Shown: positions 30,690 to 40,560, counted from the stretch's first letter. The stretch is DNA of 64,000 nt from Mesonia aestuariivivens (GCF_019311235.1 NZ_JAHWDF010000010.1:62001-126000), one strand, 5' to 3'. Translations and numbers: made by a program. The notes: a model not told the origin generated them from the sequence alone.

Positions 30690-33600
30690 ATGAAAACAAA
30701 GTTTAGTGGATTTTTAACGCTATTACTGGCGTTTGTCGTGCAAATTTCCTTTGCACAAGAAAAAACAATTACCGGTACGGTTACCGACAGTGAGGGATTA
30801 CCGTTACCTGGCGTAAATGTTATTATTGAGGGAACTTCAACAGGAACTCAATCAGATTTTGATGGAAATTACTCCATTAAAGCTGAAATTGGAGAAACCT
30901 TAACCTTTAGTTATGTTGGTTTTGCGAGACAAAATGTAGTAGTTTCAAGAAGAAACTCTTATGACATCGTGATGAATAAAGACTCTGAACTTGATGAAGT
31001 AGTAGTTACAGCGTACAGATCAACAACTAAAAAAAGAAGTAATCAAGCAGTCACTACGATTACTGCAGAAACCTTTGAAAACAGACCTAACGCGTCTCTT
31101 ATTCAGAGTATGCAGGGTCAAATACCTGGTCTTAACATATCAACTAGTAGCGGTCAACCTGGCGCAAACAGCCAGATCATTCTAAGAGGTGTTGGTTCTA
31201 TTAACGGAAATGTAGAACCACTAATGATTGTTGACGGCGTACCTGTAGATGAGGACAATTTCAGAAGTATAAATCCTAGCGATATAGAAAGCGTATCTGT
31301 TTTAAAAGATGCTGCTGCAACATCTATTTACGGTAATAGAGGTGCTAATGGTGTAATAATTATAAATACTAAAGCGGGGAAGTTTAATCAAAACTTATCG
31401 ATTAAATATTCAGCTCAGTATGGATTTGCTAAGCTTCAGAATCTTAATATTGATTTAATGAATTCTAGAGAAAAATTGACTTTTCAAAAATCTTTAGGGC
31501 AAGGATTAGGGGCTGATCTAAGTAATGCAGAAATTGATGCTTTATCTAGAACCACTAACACGTATTGGGAAGATTTCTTTTTTAGAACTGGCACAACCAA
31601 CAATCAAAATTTATCACTTTCTTCAGGTTCTGAGAACACTAACAACTACACCTCTATTGGTTATTTTGAGCAAGAAGGTACTTTTATTGCCTCGGATATT
31701 AAAAGGTTTAGTTTTAGAAATAAATTTACAGGGAAAAGTGAAAACGATAAATTGACTTATACAGCTAATGTGAGTGCTAATTTCTCTCGAAGTAACTATA
31801 GAGACGCAGAAGGTTCAAGAAATACATATTTCAACCCCTTTGCAGCAGCTATGACAAGCTTACCTTTCCTAAGTCCTTATGACACAAACGGAGAAGTAAC
31901 TAAAACGGGAGGTATTCCTTATGGTAGTATTAATGGAATAACTGCAGATCTAAAGCCATACATACTTTTAAATTCTGCTGCTTACAACACTGAATTAGAT
32001 GATGAAATTAAAATCATTGGTAATTTTAACGCTCAGTACAATTTCACTGAAAATTGGCACATAAGAAATTCATTCGGGATGGATTACACAGGTATTACCA
32101 AAAAACAAACTATAGACCCTAAAAGTCTTCTAGGTCCATTTCAAGCACAAAGTGGCGCTGAATTTGGCGGTTTAGAAAGAAATCGTTCTTGGCAAGATGT
32201 ATATTTCAACAACACACTTAACTTAGGTTATTCTACTATAATTAGCAAAAAACATTCTATCGATGTAAATCTATATACTGAGTATGTAAAACAACATAGA
32301 TACAGATTTGGGTTTGAGCAAAGAGGTTTAGATCCAAAATCATTAGGCAGTGGTAATGCTTTTGTTGATGGAACGACTGTAGAAACAATTAATGGAACAG
32401 AAGCAAGACCATATATTCCAACTATAAGCAAAACTAATTTAGAAACTGGATTATTTTCTTATTTTGCTACATTAGATTATGACTTTGACAATAAATATGG
32501 AATTGGTGCTAGTATTAGACGTGATGCATCTTCTAGATTTGAAGATGACTACAAATGGGGTACTTTTTATTCTGTTAGCGGTCGATGGAATATTGAAGAA
32601 GAATCATTTATGGAAGAATCTGCTTTCAATCTTTTAAAACTACGAGCATCTTATGGTACTGCAGGTAATCAAAGAATCATCGGTACCATGTTTGGAGGTT
32701 TAAATCTAACACAAAACTTATATGCATTTACTACAGGGTATAATAATACAAATGGATATGCACCATCTGTTATAGCAAACACCTCACTTAGATGGGAAAA
32801 AACTTCACAAGCTAATATTGGCCTAGATTTTGGATTATGGAATAACAAACTTTCAGGTAGTTTAGATGTTTATGAAAAGAAAACAACAGATTTATTTCAG
32901 GATAGACCTATATCTTTAATTAACGCAACAGAATCTATCCAAGCAAATATTGGATCAATGAGAAACAGAGGTGTTGAAGCTATATTTAACTACAGTATTT
33001 TAAATAATGATAACTGGAGACTTTCAATTAATGCAAATGGATCTTTCAATAAAAATGAAATCTTAGAATTAGCAGGCGCTAATGAAGAAGGTATTATTTT
33101 TGAAGGAGGGTCTACAGCTTTAGGGGAAGGAGAGGCTGTTGGGTCTTTTTACGTAGTTGATTATGTTGGAGTTAATCCTGCTAATGGTAACCCTTTATTT
33201 AAAGATGCTAATGGCAATCTAACCGAAACTTTACAAGATGCCGATAGAAGATTTTCAGATAAATCACAATACCCAACTTGGTCAGGAGGATTTGGAGCAC
33301 AAGTATCATATAAAAATTTCACATTGAGTAATCAGTGGGTGTTTTTTGCTGATGTATATAGAAATAACTTAGATTTATCAGACTTAGAAGCTAATTCAAG
33401 TATTGTAAACAGTAATAGTGCAACGTCACTTTTAAGTGCTTGGAAACAACCAGGTGATATTACCAGTATACCTAGAATGAACGGACAGTTTTCAGGTGTA
33501 GATTTCATCAATATATCAGATAGATATTTAGAAGATGCATCTTACCTTAGAATGAGAAATATTCAGTTAGCTTATAATTTTTCTCCTGAAATTTTAGAAA

Positions 33601-33761
33601 AAACACCTTTCACAGCATTAAATATATATGTTCAAGGAGAAAATCTTTTAACATTTAGCAAATGGAAAGGTTATGACCCACAAAGTGGATTCACAGACAC
33701 AGCTGCATCAAACTATCCTACTCCGAAAATTTACACCTTTGGATTAAATGTTAACTTCTAA
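30690..33761 (+). CDS. SusC/RagA family TonB-linked outer-membrane transporter
   Basis: This 1023-residue protein is the TonB-dependent barrel of a SusCD pair. After a signal peptide (MKTKFSGFLTLLLAFVVQIS, then FAQ) comes a carboxypeptidase-regulatory-like domain at about residues 24-105 (GTVTDSEGLPLPGVNVIIEG). A plug domain at about 115-235 carries ILRGVGSINGNVEPLMIVDG and LKDAAATSIYGNRGANGVII. The remainder is a beta-barrel ending in ...FGLNVNF. The substrate is not determined by sequence; the downstream subtilisin suggests peptides rather than glycans, and no glycosidase is nearby. SusD follows after 11 bases. Confidence 0.95.
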   Translation: MKTKFSGFLTLLLAFVVQISFAQEKTITGTVTDSEGLPLPGVNVIIEGTSTGTQSDFDGNYSIKAEIGETLTFSYVGFARQNVVVSRRNSYDIVMNKDSELDEVVVTAYRSTTKKRSNQAVTTITAETFENRPNASLIQSMQGQIPGLNISTSSGQPGANSQIILRGVGSINGNVEPLMIVDGVPVDEDNFRSINPSDIESVSVLKDAAATSIYGNRGANGVIIINTKAGKFNQNLSIKYSAQYGFAKLQNLNIDLMNSREKLTFQKSLGQGLGADLSNAEIDALSRTTNTYWEDFFFRTGTTNNQNLSLSSGSENTNNYTSIGYFEQEGTFIASDIKRFSFRNKFTGKSENDKLTYTANVSANFSRSNYRDAEGSRNTYFNPFAAAMTSLPFLSPYDTNGEVTKTGGIPYGSINGITADLKPYILLNSAAYNTELDDEIKIIGNFNAQYNFTENWHIRNSFGMDYTGITKKQTIDPKSLLGPFQAQSGAEFGGLERNRSWQDVYFNNTLNLGYSTIISKKHSIDVNLYTEYVKQHRYRFGFEQRGLDPKSLGSGNAFVDGTTVETINGTEARPYIPTISKTNLETGLFSYFATLDYDFDNKYGIGASIRRDASSRFEDDYKWGTFYSVSGRWNIEEESFMEESAFNLLKLRASYGTAGNQRIIGTMFGGLNLTQNLYAFTTGYNNTNGYAPSVIANTSLRWEKTSQANIGLDFGLWNNKLSGSLDVYEKKTTDLFQDRPISLINATESIQANIGSMRNRGVEAIFNYSILNNDNWRLSINANGSFNKNEILELAGANEEGIIFEGGSTALGEGEAVGSFYVVDYVGVNPANGNPLFKDANGNLTETLQDADRRFSDKSQYPTWSGGFGAQVSYKNFTLSNQWVFFADVYRNNLDLSDLEANSSIVNSNSATSLLSAWKQPGDITSIPRMNGQFSGVDFINISDRYLEDASYLRMRNIQLAYNFSPEILEKTPFTALNIYVQGENLLTFSKWKGYDPQSGFTDTAASNYPTPKIYTFGLNVNF

Positions 33762-33772
33762 AAAAAAAGAAA

Positions 33773-35209
33773 ATGAAATTAAATAAAATAAAAATTTTTC
33801 TAGCAAGTACAGGTTTGCTTTTAGGTGCTTCCTGTAATGACGCTAGAGATATCGTTCAAGATGGAATTATAAGTGATCAAAACGTTTGGGAAAACGTGAA
33901 TGATCTTCAATTAGGGTTAAATAGTGTTTATGGACAATATTCGTTCGAAAACCAGATTAATTTTAATGGTATTTTTACAGATAATATTAAAAGAGGAACT
34001 TCTAGTAATGGACAAGGTCAAGGTCTATATAATTTTAATTTAATACCTAATACAAGCGAAGCTACAAGTATATACGCTGGAAATTACGCAGGTATTAATT
34101 ACGCAAATAGAGTTTTAAATGGTGTTGAAACGCTAGAATTTGAAGGTGCAGAACAAGAACAAGAAAATAATATTGAAGCACAATTATTAACTTTACGTGC
34201 TATTTTTCATTTCAATTTGTTTCAGTATTACACAGAAGATTATTCAGATCCGAATGGTTTAGCTATCCCGATAGTAGATTACGTTCCTGAAATTACAGCT
34301 ACTCCAGAAAGAAATACTGTCTCTGAAGTACTTGCATTTATTAATGCTGATTTAGATAGAGCATCGGAATTAATTTCTTCAGAAACCGTAACTGGTGATT
34401 ATTTTTATATTAATGCAAATACTATAAATGCAGTAAAAGCTCAAGTTGCTTTAATTGAGGCTAATTACCAAACCGCAATCAACCTTGCAGAGGAATTAGT
34501 TTCAAAATACCCTTTATCCAATACAGATGAATACACAGCAATGTTTAGAGATGAGGCTCAAGGTGAAGCTATTTTTAGTTTAGCTAGAGGCCAGGGTGAT
34601 TCTCAAGTTGCAGGATTATTTTATTTCAATACTGTTGCGCTTGATGGTGATCCATACTTAGAGGTTTCTAACGGTCTTTATAATGAATTAAACAGTCAAG
34701 ATGTAAGAAAAGAAGTAATAGTTGGTCCTGAATCTCAATATATTGGAGAAGACTCAGAAAACAATATTCTTTTAATTAATAAATACCCAGGTTCTGTAGA
34801 ACCATTAATTAATGACATTAAATTAATAAGATCTAGTGAAATGCAATTAATTATAGCTGAGGCTAAAGCAAGACTTAATGATCTTGCAGGAGCAGCTCAA
34901 GCAATTAAAGAACTTAGAGATGTAAGGTTTGGAAGTACACAACCATTACCAAACTATAGTAATCTAAATAATGCCCTGTCAGAAATTTTAAAAGAAAGAA
35001 GGCTTGAGTTTGCATTTGAAGGCAAAAGATATTTAGATATTAAAAGAATTGGTAAAGACATTAATAGAGGTATAAATAGAAATTCAACAGATTGTGCAAG
35101 CTTTAGTGCTAGTTGTGGCTTGCCTAGACAAGATTACAGATTCACTTTACCTATTCCTCAATTAGAGCTAAATGCAAATTCTAATATTACTCAAAATACA
35201 GGATATTAA
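33773..35209 (+). CDS. SusD/RagB family nutrient-binding lipoprotein
   Basis: This 478-residue lipoprotein forms the lid over the SusC barrel at the cell surface. The lipobox LLLGASC puts the lipidated residue at Cys21. The SusD-like fold is supported by TPR-type helices (AQLLTLRAIFHFNLFQYYTE), by SEMQLIIAEAKARLNDLAGA, and by the C-terminal ILKERRLEFAFEGKRYLDIK. It is encoded directly after SusC and 10 bases before the first of two small lipoproteins, so the four are probably one transcript. Confidence 0.95.
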   Translation: MKLNKIKIFLASTGLLLGASCNDARDIVQDGIISDQNVWENVNDLQLGLNSVYGQYSFENQINFNGIFTDNIKRGTSSNGQGQGLYNFNLIPNTSEATSIYAGNYAGINYANRVLNGVETLEFEGAEQEQENNIEAQLLTLRAIFHFNLFQYYTEDYSDPNGLAIPIVDYVPEITATPERNTVSEVLAFINADLDRASELISSETVTGDYFYINANTINAVKAQVALIEANYQTAINLAEELVSKYPLSNTDEYTAMFRDEAQGEAIFSLARGQGDSQVAGLFYFNTVALDGDPYLEVSNGLYNELNSQDVRKEVIVGPESQYIGEDSENNILLINKYPGSVEPLINDIKLIRSSEMQLIIAEAKARLNDLAGAAQAIKELRDVRFGSTQPLPNYSNLNNALSEILKERRLEFAFEGKRYLDIKRIGKDINRGINRNSTDCASFSASCGLPRQDYRFTLPIPQLELNANSNITQNTGY

Positions 35210-35219
35210 AATTAAAATT

Positions 35220-36086
35220 ATGAAAAAAAACAATATTATATACAAACTATCATTTCTCTTCATTTTAGCAAGTATTTTTGCTTCTTGTGATGATGCAGAA
35301 GAAGCAATTTACAATGGTGATGTTAATAACGATACTTTCGTTAGCTTTGATAAGCAAGCTTATAACTTACCTGTTGAAAGAAATGCCGAAGGATCACTAA
35401 TTATAAAATTACAATCTAGTGCAAAACGCAGTGCAGCTAGAACTTATAATTTAAATGTTATCGACTCCCTAACCTCAGCAGAGCCTAATACTTATGAAAT
35501 ACCTTCTACTATTACTATACCTGCTGATGAATATATAGGAGAAGTAACAATTAAAGGAATTGATAATAATGTAAATATAGCCCCTGAATCTTTATATATT
35601 CAATTTGAAGCTATTGAGGGTGAAAATTTAGGTTATACTGCAGCAGAAATTAGCATTTATGAAGTATGTCCGATACCTCAAGACTTTTTAGTTGGTCAAT
35701 ACGCTATAGAGGATATATCTGCAGCTATAGGACCTGCGAATGGAACTACAAATTTTGGACCAGCAACAGTAAATATTACTATTGGAGAAACTTCAACATC
35801 AAGAGTTTTCACTACAGATTTATATCCTGGCATCGTTGGGTCAAAAACAATAGAAATATCTTTGATTTGTTCAGAATTAGTTTTCGCAAAAGATATAGAC
35901 AGTGGAATAGGATGCTCTGATCCCAATAATTTAATTCTTGCAAAAGCTACGGCTGGGGGCTATATAAACACCACTTACTCATTAGAAGAAGAAGGTGATG
36001 ATTCTATTATTATAAACTATACAGAAGACATCGAAGGATCTTGTGGCGGACCTATGCTAAGTTCATTTAGTCTTACAAAAATCTAA
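35220..36086 (+). CDS. Hypothetical surface lipoprotein of the SusCD locus (first of two)
   Basis: This 288-residue protein has a lipobox IFASC with Cys23 as the lipidation site. The first half looks like a beta-sandwich (VSFDKQAYNLPVERNAEGSL, then EYIGEVTIKGIDNNV). A VCPIP linker near residue 150 leads into a second beta-rich domain with several cysteines (SLICSEL, GIGCSDPNN, GSCGGP). This layout recalls SusE/SusF-type accessory lipoproteins, but I do not recognise the family. I start at the ATG at 35220, since a longer frame would run into susD. Confidence 0.8.
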   Translation: MKKNNIIYKLSFLFILASIFASCDDAEEAIYNGDVNNDTFVSFDKQAYNLPVERNAEGSLIIKLQSSAKRSAARTYNLNVIDSLTSAEPNTYEIPSTITIPADEYIGEVTIKGIDNNVNIAPESLYIQFEAIEGENLGYTAAEISIYEVCPIPQDFLVGQYAIEDISAAIGPANGTTNFGPATVNITIGETSTSRVFTTDLYPGIVGSKTIEISLICSELVFAKDIDSGIGCSDPNNLILAKATAGGYINTTYSLEEEGDDSIIINYTEDIEGSCGGPMLSSFSLTKI

Positions 36087-36097
36087 AAAATCTAAAA

Positions 36098-36925
36098 ATG
36101 AATAAATTATATTTATATACCATAATTGCTTTATCATTTATTACTTTATCTTCTTGTCACCATGATGACCCTAATGAGGATAAATTTGACAGTGATTCAA
36201 ATTCAGGTTGGATAAATTTTGAAACAGCATCCACGCAAACAACAGACAAAATGTCTTCTATAAGCATACCTGTAGAACAAAATTCTGAAACCAATTCTGA
36301 AACAACAAAAATCAACTTCTTAGTTGAAAGTTTAGAAGGAACAGCTCCTAATGAAATTTTAGGAAACTTTACAGCAACTATAAATAAAGATGAGTTAGAC
36401 GGAGAATTAATAATACCTATAACGAAAACCGAAGATAGTTATACGGTACAAATTACAATTTTAAATTCTAATAAAAAGAATTTAAAAATAGGTCTTGATG
36501 AAGAACCTACTAATAAATACCCTATTACTCACTCTTTAACTGTTTGTGATGATACAATTAAAACCGAGACGTCATATTTAGGCTCTTCATTTGTTCAAGG
36601 AGATTTAGCTAGTTCGTTTGAAATTAACCTTATGAATGTAGAAGGAGAAAGTGATGTTTATAAGTTATCTACCGCTTGGGGTGATAATTTTGTTGCAAAT
36701 GTTACAGGCAACGACGATCTACAAGGAATGTTTTTATATGAGGCTTTGTTATACGTAAATGAAGATAATTCTATTATTATTGAGGCGCTAGATCCTGAAA
36801 ATACAGGATTATTCCAAGGTGGATCTGGATCTTACGATGCTTGCACTCGTACATTTACATATTCTTTAAATCAAACTTTATTTACAAGTAACTTCTTGGT
36901 TGATGTGACCCTTGTTACTCAATAA
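36098..36925 (+). CDS. Hypothetical surface lipoprotein of the SusCD locus (second of two)
   Basis: This 275-residue protein has the lipobox TLSSC with Cys20. Its design parallels the preceding gene: an acidic linker after the Cys, a beta-rich domain (GWINFETASTQTTDKMSSIS, LIIPITKTEDSYTVQITIL), then LTVCDD and a C-terminal domain with a final cysteine near YDACTRTFTYSL. It may be a diverged tandem paralogue of the 35220 gene. A hairpin after the stop separates it from the protease gene. Confidence 0.8.
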   Translation: MNKLYLYTIIALSFITLSSCHHDDPNEDKFDSDSNSGWINFETASTQTTDKMSSISIPVEQNSETNSETTKINFLVESLEGTAPNEILGNFTATINKDELDGELIIPITKTEDSYTVQITILNSNKKNLKIGLDEEPTNKYPITHSLTVCDDTIKTETSYLGSSFVQGDLASSFEINLMNVEGESDVYKLSTAWGDNFVANVTGNDDLQGMFLYEALLYVNEDNSIIIEALDPENTGLFQGGSGSYDACTRTFTYSLNQTLFTSNFLVDVTLVTQ

Positions 36926-36938
36926 CATTAAAACTAAG

Positions 36939-36968
36939 CAGCCATAATACCTTAAATTGTTATGGCTG
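36939..36968 (+). terminator. Hairpin between lipoprotein and protease genes
   Basis: CAGCCATAA and TTATGGCTG form a perfect 9-bp stem around a 12-base loop. The following bases (TCTTATTTAAATT) are only a weak T tract, so it may be a partial terminator or an mRNA-stabilising element that lowers protease expression relative to SusCD. Confidence 0.5.
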
Positions 36969-36990
36969 TCTTATTTAAATTAAAGAAATA

Positions 36991-38901
36991 ATGAAAATAA
37001 AAATTGCATATTTATTCTTAACATTACTTTTCCTTATACTTCCAAAAAATTTGGTAGCTCAAGACTATAATAAAAAAATAACAGAGTTAAAATTAAAAGT
37101 TAATGAGAAGAAAAAGAAAGAGATAATAGAAATTACATCATATCTAAAAAATCACAAAATAAACAAAAAGCAATATAATGCTGATGGAACTTTTAAAGAA
37201 CTAATCGGTTTTCATTTTGACGGAACTCCTAGATACTATACTTTAAGTAATATCAATGCAGCAAACACTACAAGAACTAATTATTTGAATCCTGGAGGTA
37301 GTTTAAATTTAAATCTTCAAGGACAGGATATGAGAATAGGCATATGGGATGGAGGAACTATTCTCACCGATCATAATGAATTTACAGATGGTCTTTTCTC
37401 GTATAGATCTTCGATTGGAGAATCTTCTTCATCACAAAATTCAAATAGTGCACATGCGACTCATGTAGCAGGAACAATGGTTGCTTATGGAGTTGTACCA
37501 GAAGCTAAAGGAATGGCTCCAAGGGCTAACATAGTATCGTACAACTGGACAAATGATGCAAGTGAAGTTATAAACGAAATTCAAGAAAATAATTTATTAA
37601 TTTCAAATCATTCATATGGTACTCCAATTTTTAATGAAAATGGAGTACAACAGTTGCCTGCATATTTACCTGGAAAATATGATGATGAAGCTAAACAATG
37701 GGACGAAATAGCTAATGCTTTTCCATATTATTTAATGGTCGTAGCTGCTGGAAACGAAGGCAATCTATCTTACGAAGGCTCTATTATACCAAATAGAGAT
37801 AAGCTAGTTGGAAATACCAATTCTAAAAATAATTTGGTAGTAGCAAACGCACAAAATGCTCAAATTAACCCATCAAATGGAGAATTAGTGACAGTTGCCA
37901 TAGCTAGTTCTAGCAGCCAAGGACCTACAGATGACTTGAGAATTAAACCTGATATAGCTGGAATGGGAACAAATGTTTATTCTTCAATTGACAGTAGTCC
38001 TTCAAGTTATGCCACTTTAACAGGTACTTCAATGGCTTCACCCAATGTAGCTGGAACATTACTTTTGCTTCAAGAATATTATAATAATTTGAATGAAAAT
38101 TATATGAAGGCTGCAACATTAAAAGGTTTAGTTTGTCATACTGCTGACGATGCAGGTAAAATAGGACCTGATATTGTTTTTGGATGGGGTTTATTGAATG
38201 CTAAAAAAGCTGCAGAGACTATTGAAAAAAATAGTGAATTTTCATTAATTGAAGAAAGAACACTTACCCCTTTTGATTCATATACGTTCAATGTTCAAGC
38301 TATAGGTAATGAACCTTTAAAAATATCTATATCTTGGAATGATCCTGCAGGTAATATATCAAATAATACAAATGCAAACGATCCTATTCCTGCTTTAATA
38401 AATGACTTAGACATAAAAGTAGTTCAAAATGAGGTTACCTATTTTCCTTATAAATTAAATCCAAATAATATTAATGGAAATGCTATCAAAGGCAATAACA
38501 ATGTTGATAATTTAGAAATAGTAAATATTGAAAACCCTTCAGGTATTTATACTGTTACTATTTCGCATAAAGGTCTTTTAGAAGACCCGCAAGATTATAG
38601 TATTATTGCAACTGGAATTGATTTTGATTTAAATACTGATAATTTTAATTATTCTAAATTTGTAATTTATCCAAATCCAGTTAAAGATATTTTAAACATT
38701 CAATTTTTAGAAAATTTAAATTCAACTAGTAAACTAGGTTTAAAAATATATGATATTACAGGAAGATTAATATATACTGATAATTCATCAATCAAAAATT
38801 TGAAATCAAATATTAATTTAAAATTTTTAGAGAAAGGCACATATTTTTTAAACGCGAAACTCAATAATAAATTCATTACTAAAAAATTTATCAAGGAATA
38901 A
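36991..38901 (+). CDS. Subtilisin-like (S8) serine protease with type IX sorting domain
   Basis: This 636-residue secreted protease has a signal peptide (MKIKIAYLFLTLLFLILPKN, then LVAQ) and a short propeptide-like region. The S8 triad is present: Asp120 in MRIGIWDGG, His155 in SAHATHVAG, Ser347 in GTSMASPNVAG, with the oxyanion Asn255 in AAGNEGN. A beta-sandwich segment follows. A C-terminal sorting domain at about 555-636 (FVIYPNPVKDILNIQF, IYDITGRLIY) directs export by the type IX secretion system. Next to SusCD and two lipoproteins it probably generates peptides for uptake. Confidence 0.92.
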   Translation: MKIKIAYLFLTLLFLILPKNLVAQDYNKKITELKLKVNEKKKKEIIEITSYLKNHKINKKQYNADGTFKELIGFHFDGTPRYYTLSNINAANTTRTNYLNPGGSLNLNLQGQDMRIGIWDGGTILTDHNEFTDGLFSYRSSIGESSSSQNSNSAHATHVAGTMVAYGVVPEAKGMAPRANIVSYNWTNDASEVINEIQENNLLISNHSYGTPIFNENGVQQLPAYLPGKYDDEAKQWDEIANAFPYYLMVVAAGNEGNLSYEGSIIPNRDKLVGNTNSKNNLVVANAQNAQINPSNGELVTVAIASSSSQGPTDDLRIKPDIAGMGTNVYSSIDSSPSSYATLTGTSMASPNVAGTLLLLQEYYNNLNENYMKAATLKGLVCHTADDAGKIGPDIVFGWGLLNAKKAAETIEKNSEFSLIEERTLTPFDSYTFNVQAIGNEPLKISISWNDPAGNISNNTNANDPIPALINDLDIKVVQNEVTYFPYKLNPNNINGNAIKGNNNVDNLEIVNIENPSGIYTVTISHKGLLEDPQDYSIIATGIDFDLNTDNFNYSKFVIYPNPVKDILNIQFLENLNSTSKLGLKIYDITGRLIYTDNSSIKNLKSNINLKFLEKGTYFLNAKLNNKFITKKFIKE

Positions 38902-38919
38902 TTATAATTAATTTATAAT

Positions 38920-38952
38920 AAAAAAGGGTAGCCAAAGGGCTACCCTTTTTTA
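38920..38952 (+). terminator. Strong intrinsic terminator after the protease gene
   Basis: AAAAAAGGGTAGCC and GGCTACCCTTTTTT form a perfect stem around AAAG. It closes the SusCD-protease locus and lies only about 15 bases before rlmB. Confidence 0.9.
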
Positions 38953-38953
38953 T

Positions 38954-38961
38954 TATATTTG
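38954..38961 (+). promoter_or_regulatory. Candidate -7 element for rlmB, near-leaderless
   Basis: TATATTTG matches TAnnTTTG and ends 5 bases before the rlmB ATG. If functional, the mRNA would begin at or very near the start codon. The -33 position would fall in the preceding terminator and has no TTG. Confidence 0.4.
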
Positions 38962-38966
38962 CCAAT

Positions 38967-39704
38967 ATGGAAACAACTCAAGTTTACGGTGTAAAACCGT
39001 TATTAGAAGCTTTAAAAGCTGATCAAAATATAGAGAAGATTTATGTGCAAAAAAACACACAAGGTGAAGGCATAAAAGAAATTATATCACTTTCTCAAAC
39101 TAAAAATATTCAGGTTTCTTATGTTCCTATTGAGAAGCTTAACAAATTGAGTAAAAACGAAAATCATCAAGGTGTGTTCGCTAGATTATCACCGATAGGA
39201 TATATTAGTATTGAAGAACTTTTAGAAGCTATTCTAAAAGAAAAAGAAAATCCGTTTTTTCTCATTTTAGATGAACTTACAGATGTACGTAATGTAGGAG
39301 CAATAATTAGAACGGCTGAATCTACTGGTGTAGATGGTATTATTATGTTAAAACACGGCGGAGCATCTATTAATGAACAAACAGTCAAAACATCTACAGG
39401 CGCAATTTTCAATATTCCTATTTGTAAAATAGACCATATTAAAGACGCTTTATTTTATATGGATAGCTATAACATTCAAACACTTGCCGCTTCAGAAAAA
39501 ACAGATAAATTAATTTACGAAATAGACTTAAAACAACCTACAGCTTTAATTATGGGTAGCGAGGGAAAAGGAGTGTCTAAAAGCGCATTAAAAATGGCAA
39601 AAGTAAAGGCTAAATTACCGATGCTTGGTGAAACCTCATCTCTAAATGTTTCTGTAGCTTGCGGAGTTATATTATATGAAATGGTAAGACAACGACTAAT
39701 ATAA
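38967..39704 (+). CDS. rlmB: 23S rRNA 2'-O-methyltransferase (SpoU/TrmH family)
   Basis: This 245-residue protein methylates the ribose of a conserved guanosine in 23S rRNA (G2251 in E. coli). The N-terminal substrate-binding domain starts VYGVKPLLEALKADQNIEKI. The SPOUT knot shows LDELTDVRNVGAIIRTAEST, IMGSEGKGVSKSALKMAK and ETSSLNVSVACGVILYEMVR. It is convergent with the rhomboid gene, with a 4-base gap and no terminator visible. Confidence 0.92.
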   Translation: METTQVYGVKPLLEALKADQNIEKIYVQKNTQGEGIKEIISLSQTKNIQVSYVPIEKLNKLSKNENHQGVFARLSPIGYISIEELLEAILKEKENPFFLILDELTDVRNVGAIIRTAESTGVDGIIMLKHGGASINEQTVKTSTGAIFNIPICKIDHIKDALFYMDSYNIQTLAASEKTDKLIYEIDLKQPTALIMGSEGKGVSKSALKMAKVKAKLPMLGETSSLNVSVACGVILYEMVRQRLI

Positions 39705-39708
39705 AAAA

Positions 39709-40494
39709 TTAAATATCTTCTGTTTTGTCTTTTTCGACATTAAATATATAAGTAAATTCTACTTCAGTCATTGTAGAGTCAGCATGATTTTCTTCCGCTT
39801 TTGATTCCATTTCAGAAGAAGGCATAAAATTTCCATCTTCATCAAAATGTCTCATAAACTCATCATCCTTTTCCTCGTAATTGTCTTTTTCCCATTCATA
39901 AGTAGGTTTTTCAATAATTACTACATTTTTATAAGAAAAAGCTAATAACAATCCAGCGAGAAAACCTGCTAAATGTCCTTCCCAACTAATACCAGGAACG
40001 CCCGGTAAAACACCCCAAACTAAGCTACCGTATATAAAAACAATAATTAAGGACAATGCCATTAAGCGATAATGCTTTGACGAAATTCCTTTAAAAAATA
40101 AAAAACTAGCTAATACATATATTAATCCGCTTGCACCAATATGGTAACTTCCCTCCTGCCCCATTAACCAAGTTAATAATCCAGAAATTACTATTCCCCA
40201 TAATAAAACTTTGTAAGCGAGTTTTCTATAAAAATAAAACAAGGCTAAACTCAATAAGAATAACGGAATTGTATTACTGTATAAATGTTTAGCACTCCCA
40301 TGAATAAATGGAGAAAACAAAATACCTCTTAATCCTTTTAAAGTTTGAGGAGCTATTCCGAAACTATTAAAATTAAATCCAAATTTAAACTCAAACCAAT
40401 ACAAGACCCACAGGATTAATACCATAAAAGCAGGCATAAAAATCACATCTTTACGGGGTTTATATAAATGTTGATTATTTATCATTCTAAACAA
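39709..40494 (-). CDS. Rhomboid family intramembrane serine protease
   Basis: This 261-residue membrane protease cleaves substrates within the membrane. The catalytic dyad is visible: Ser122 in HIGASGLIYV and His174 in WEGHLAGFLAG. The HxxxxHxxxN helix is present as His65, His70 and Asn74 (FIHGSAKHLYSN). Six membrane helices are followed by a soluble acidic C-terminal tail of about 65 residues. The start may be the ATG three codons later (MINNQ). The substrate is unknown. Confidence 0.88.
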   Translation of the reverse strand: MFRMINNQHLYKPRKDVIFMPAFMVLILWVLYWFEFKFGFNFNSFGIAPQTLKGLRGILFSPFIHGSAKHLYSNTIPLFLLSLALFYFYRKLAYKVLLWGIVISGLLTWLMGQEGSYHIGASGLIYVLASFLFFKGISSKHYRLMALSLIIVFIYGSLVWGVLPGVPGISWEGHLAGFLAGLLLAFSYKNVVIIEKPTYEWEKDNYEEKDDEFMRHFDEDGNFMPSSEMESKAEENHADSTMTEVEFTYIFNVEKDKTEDI

Positions 40495-40548
40495 AAGACA
40501 AAAGTTTAACCATTTTTAAATTTAGGCAAAATTGTCATATACAAATTA

Positions 40549-40556
40549 TACTTTTG
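40549..40556 (+). promoter_or_regulatory. Candidate -7 element for rarA, near-leaderless
   Basis: TACTTTTG matches TAnnTTTG and ends 4 bases before the rarA ATG. A TTG at 40532-40534 is only 14 bases upstream, shorter than the usual 17-23. Confidence 0.4.
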
Positions 40557-40560
40557 TAGT

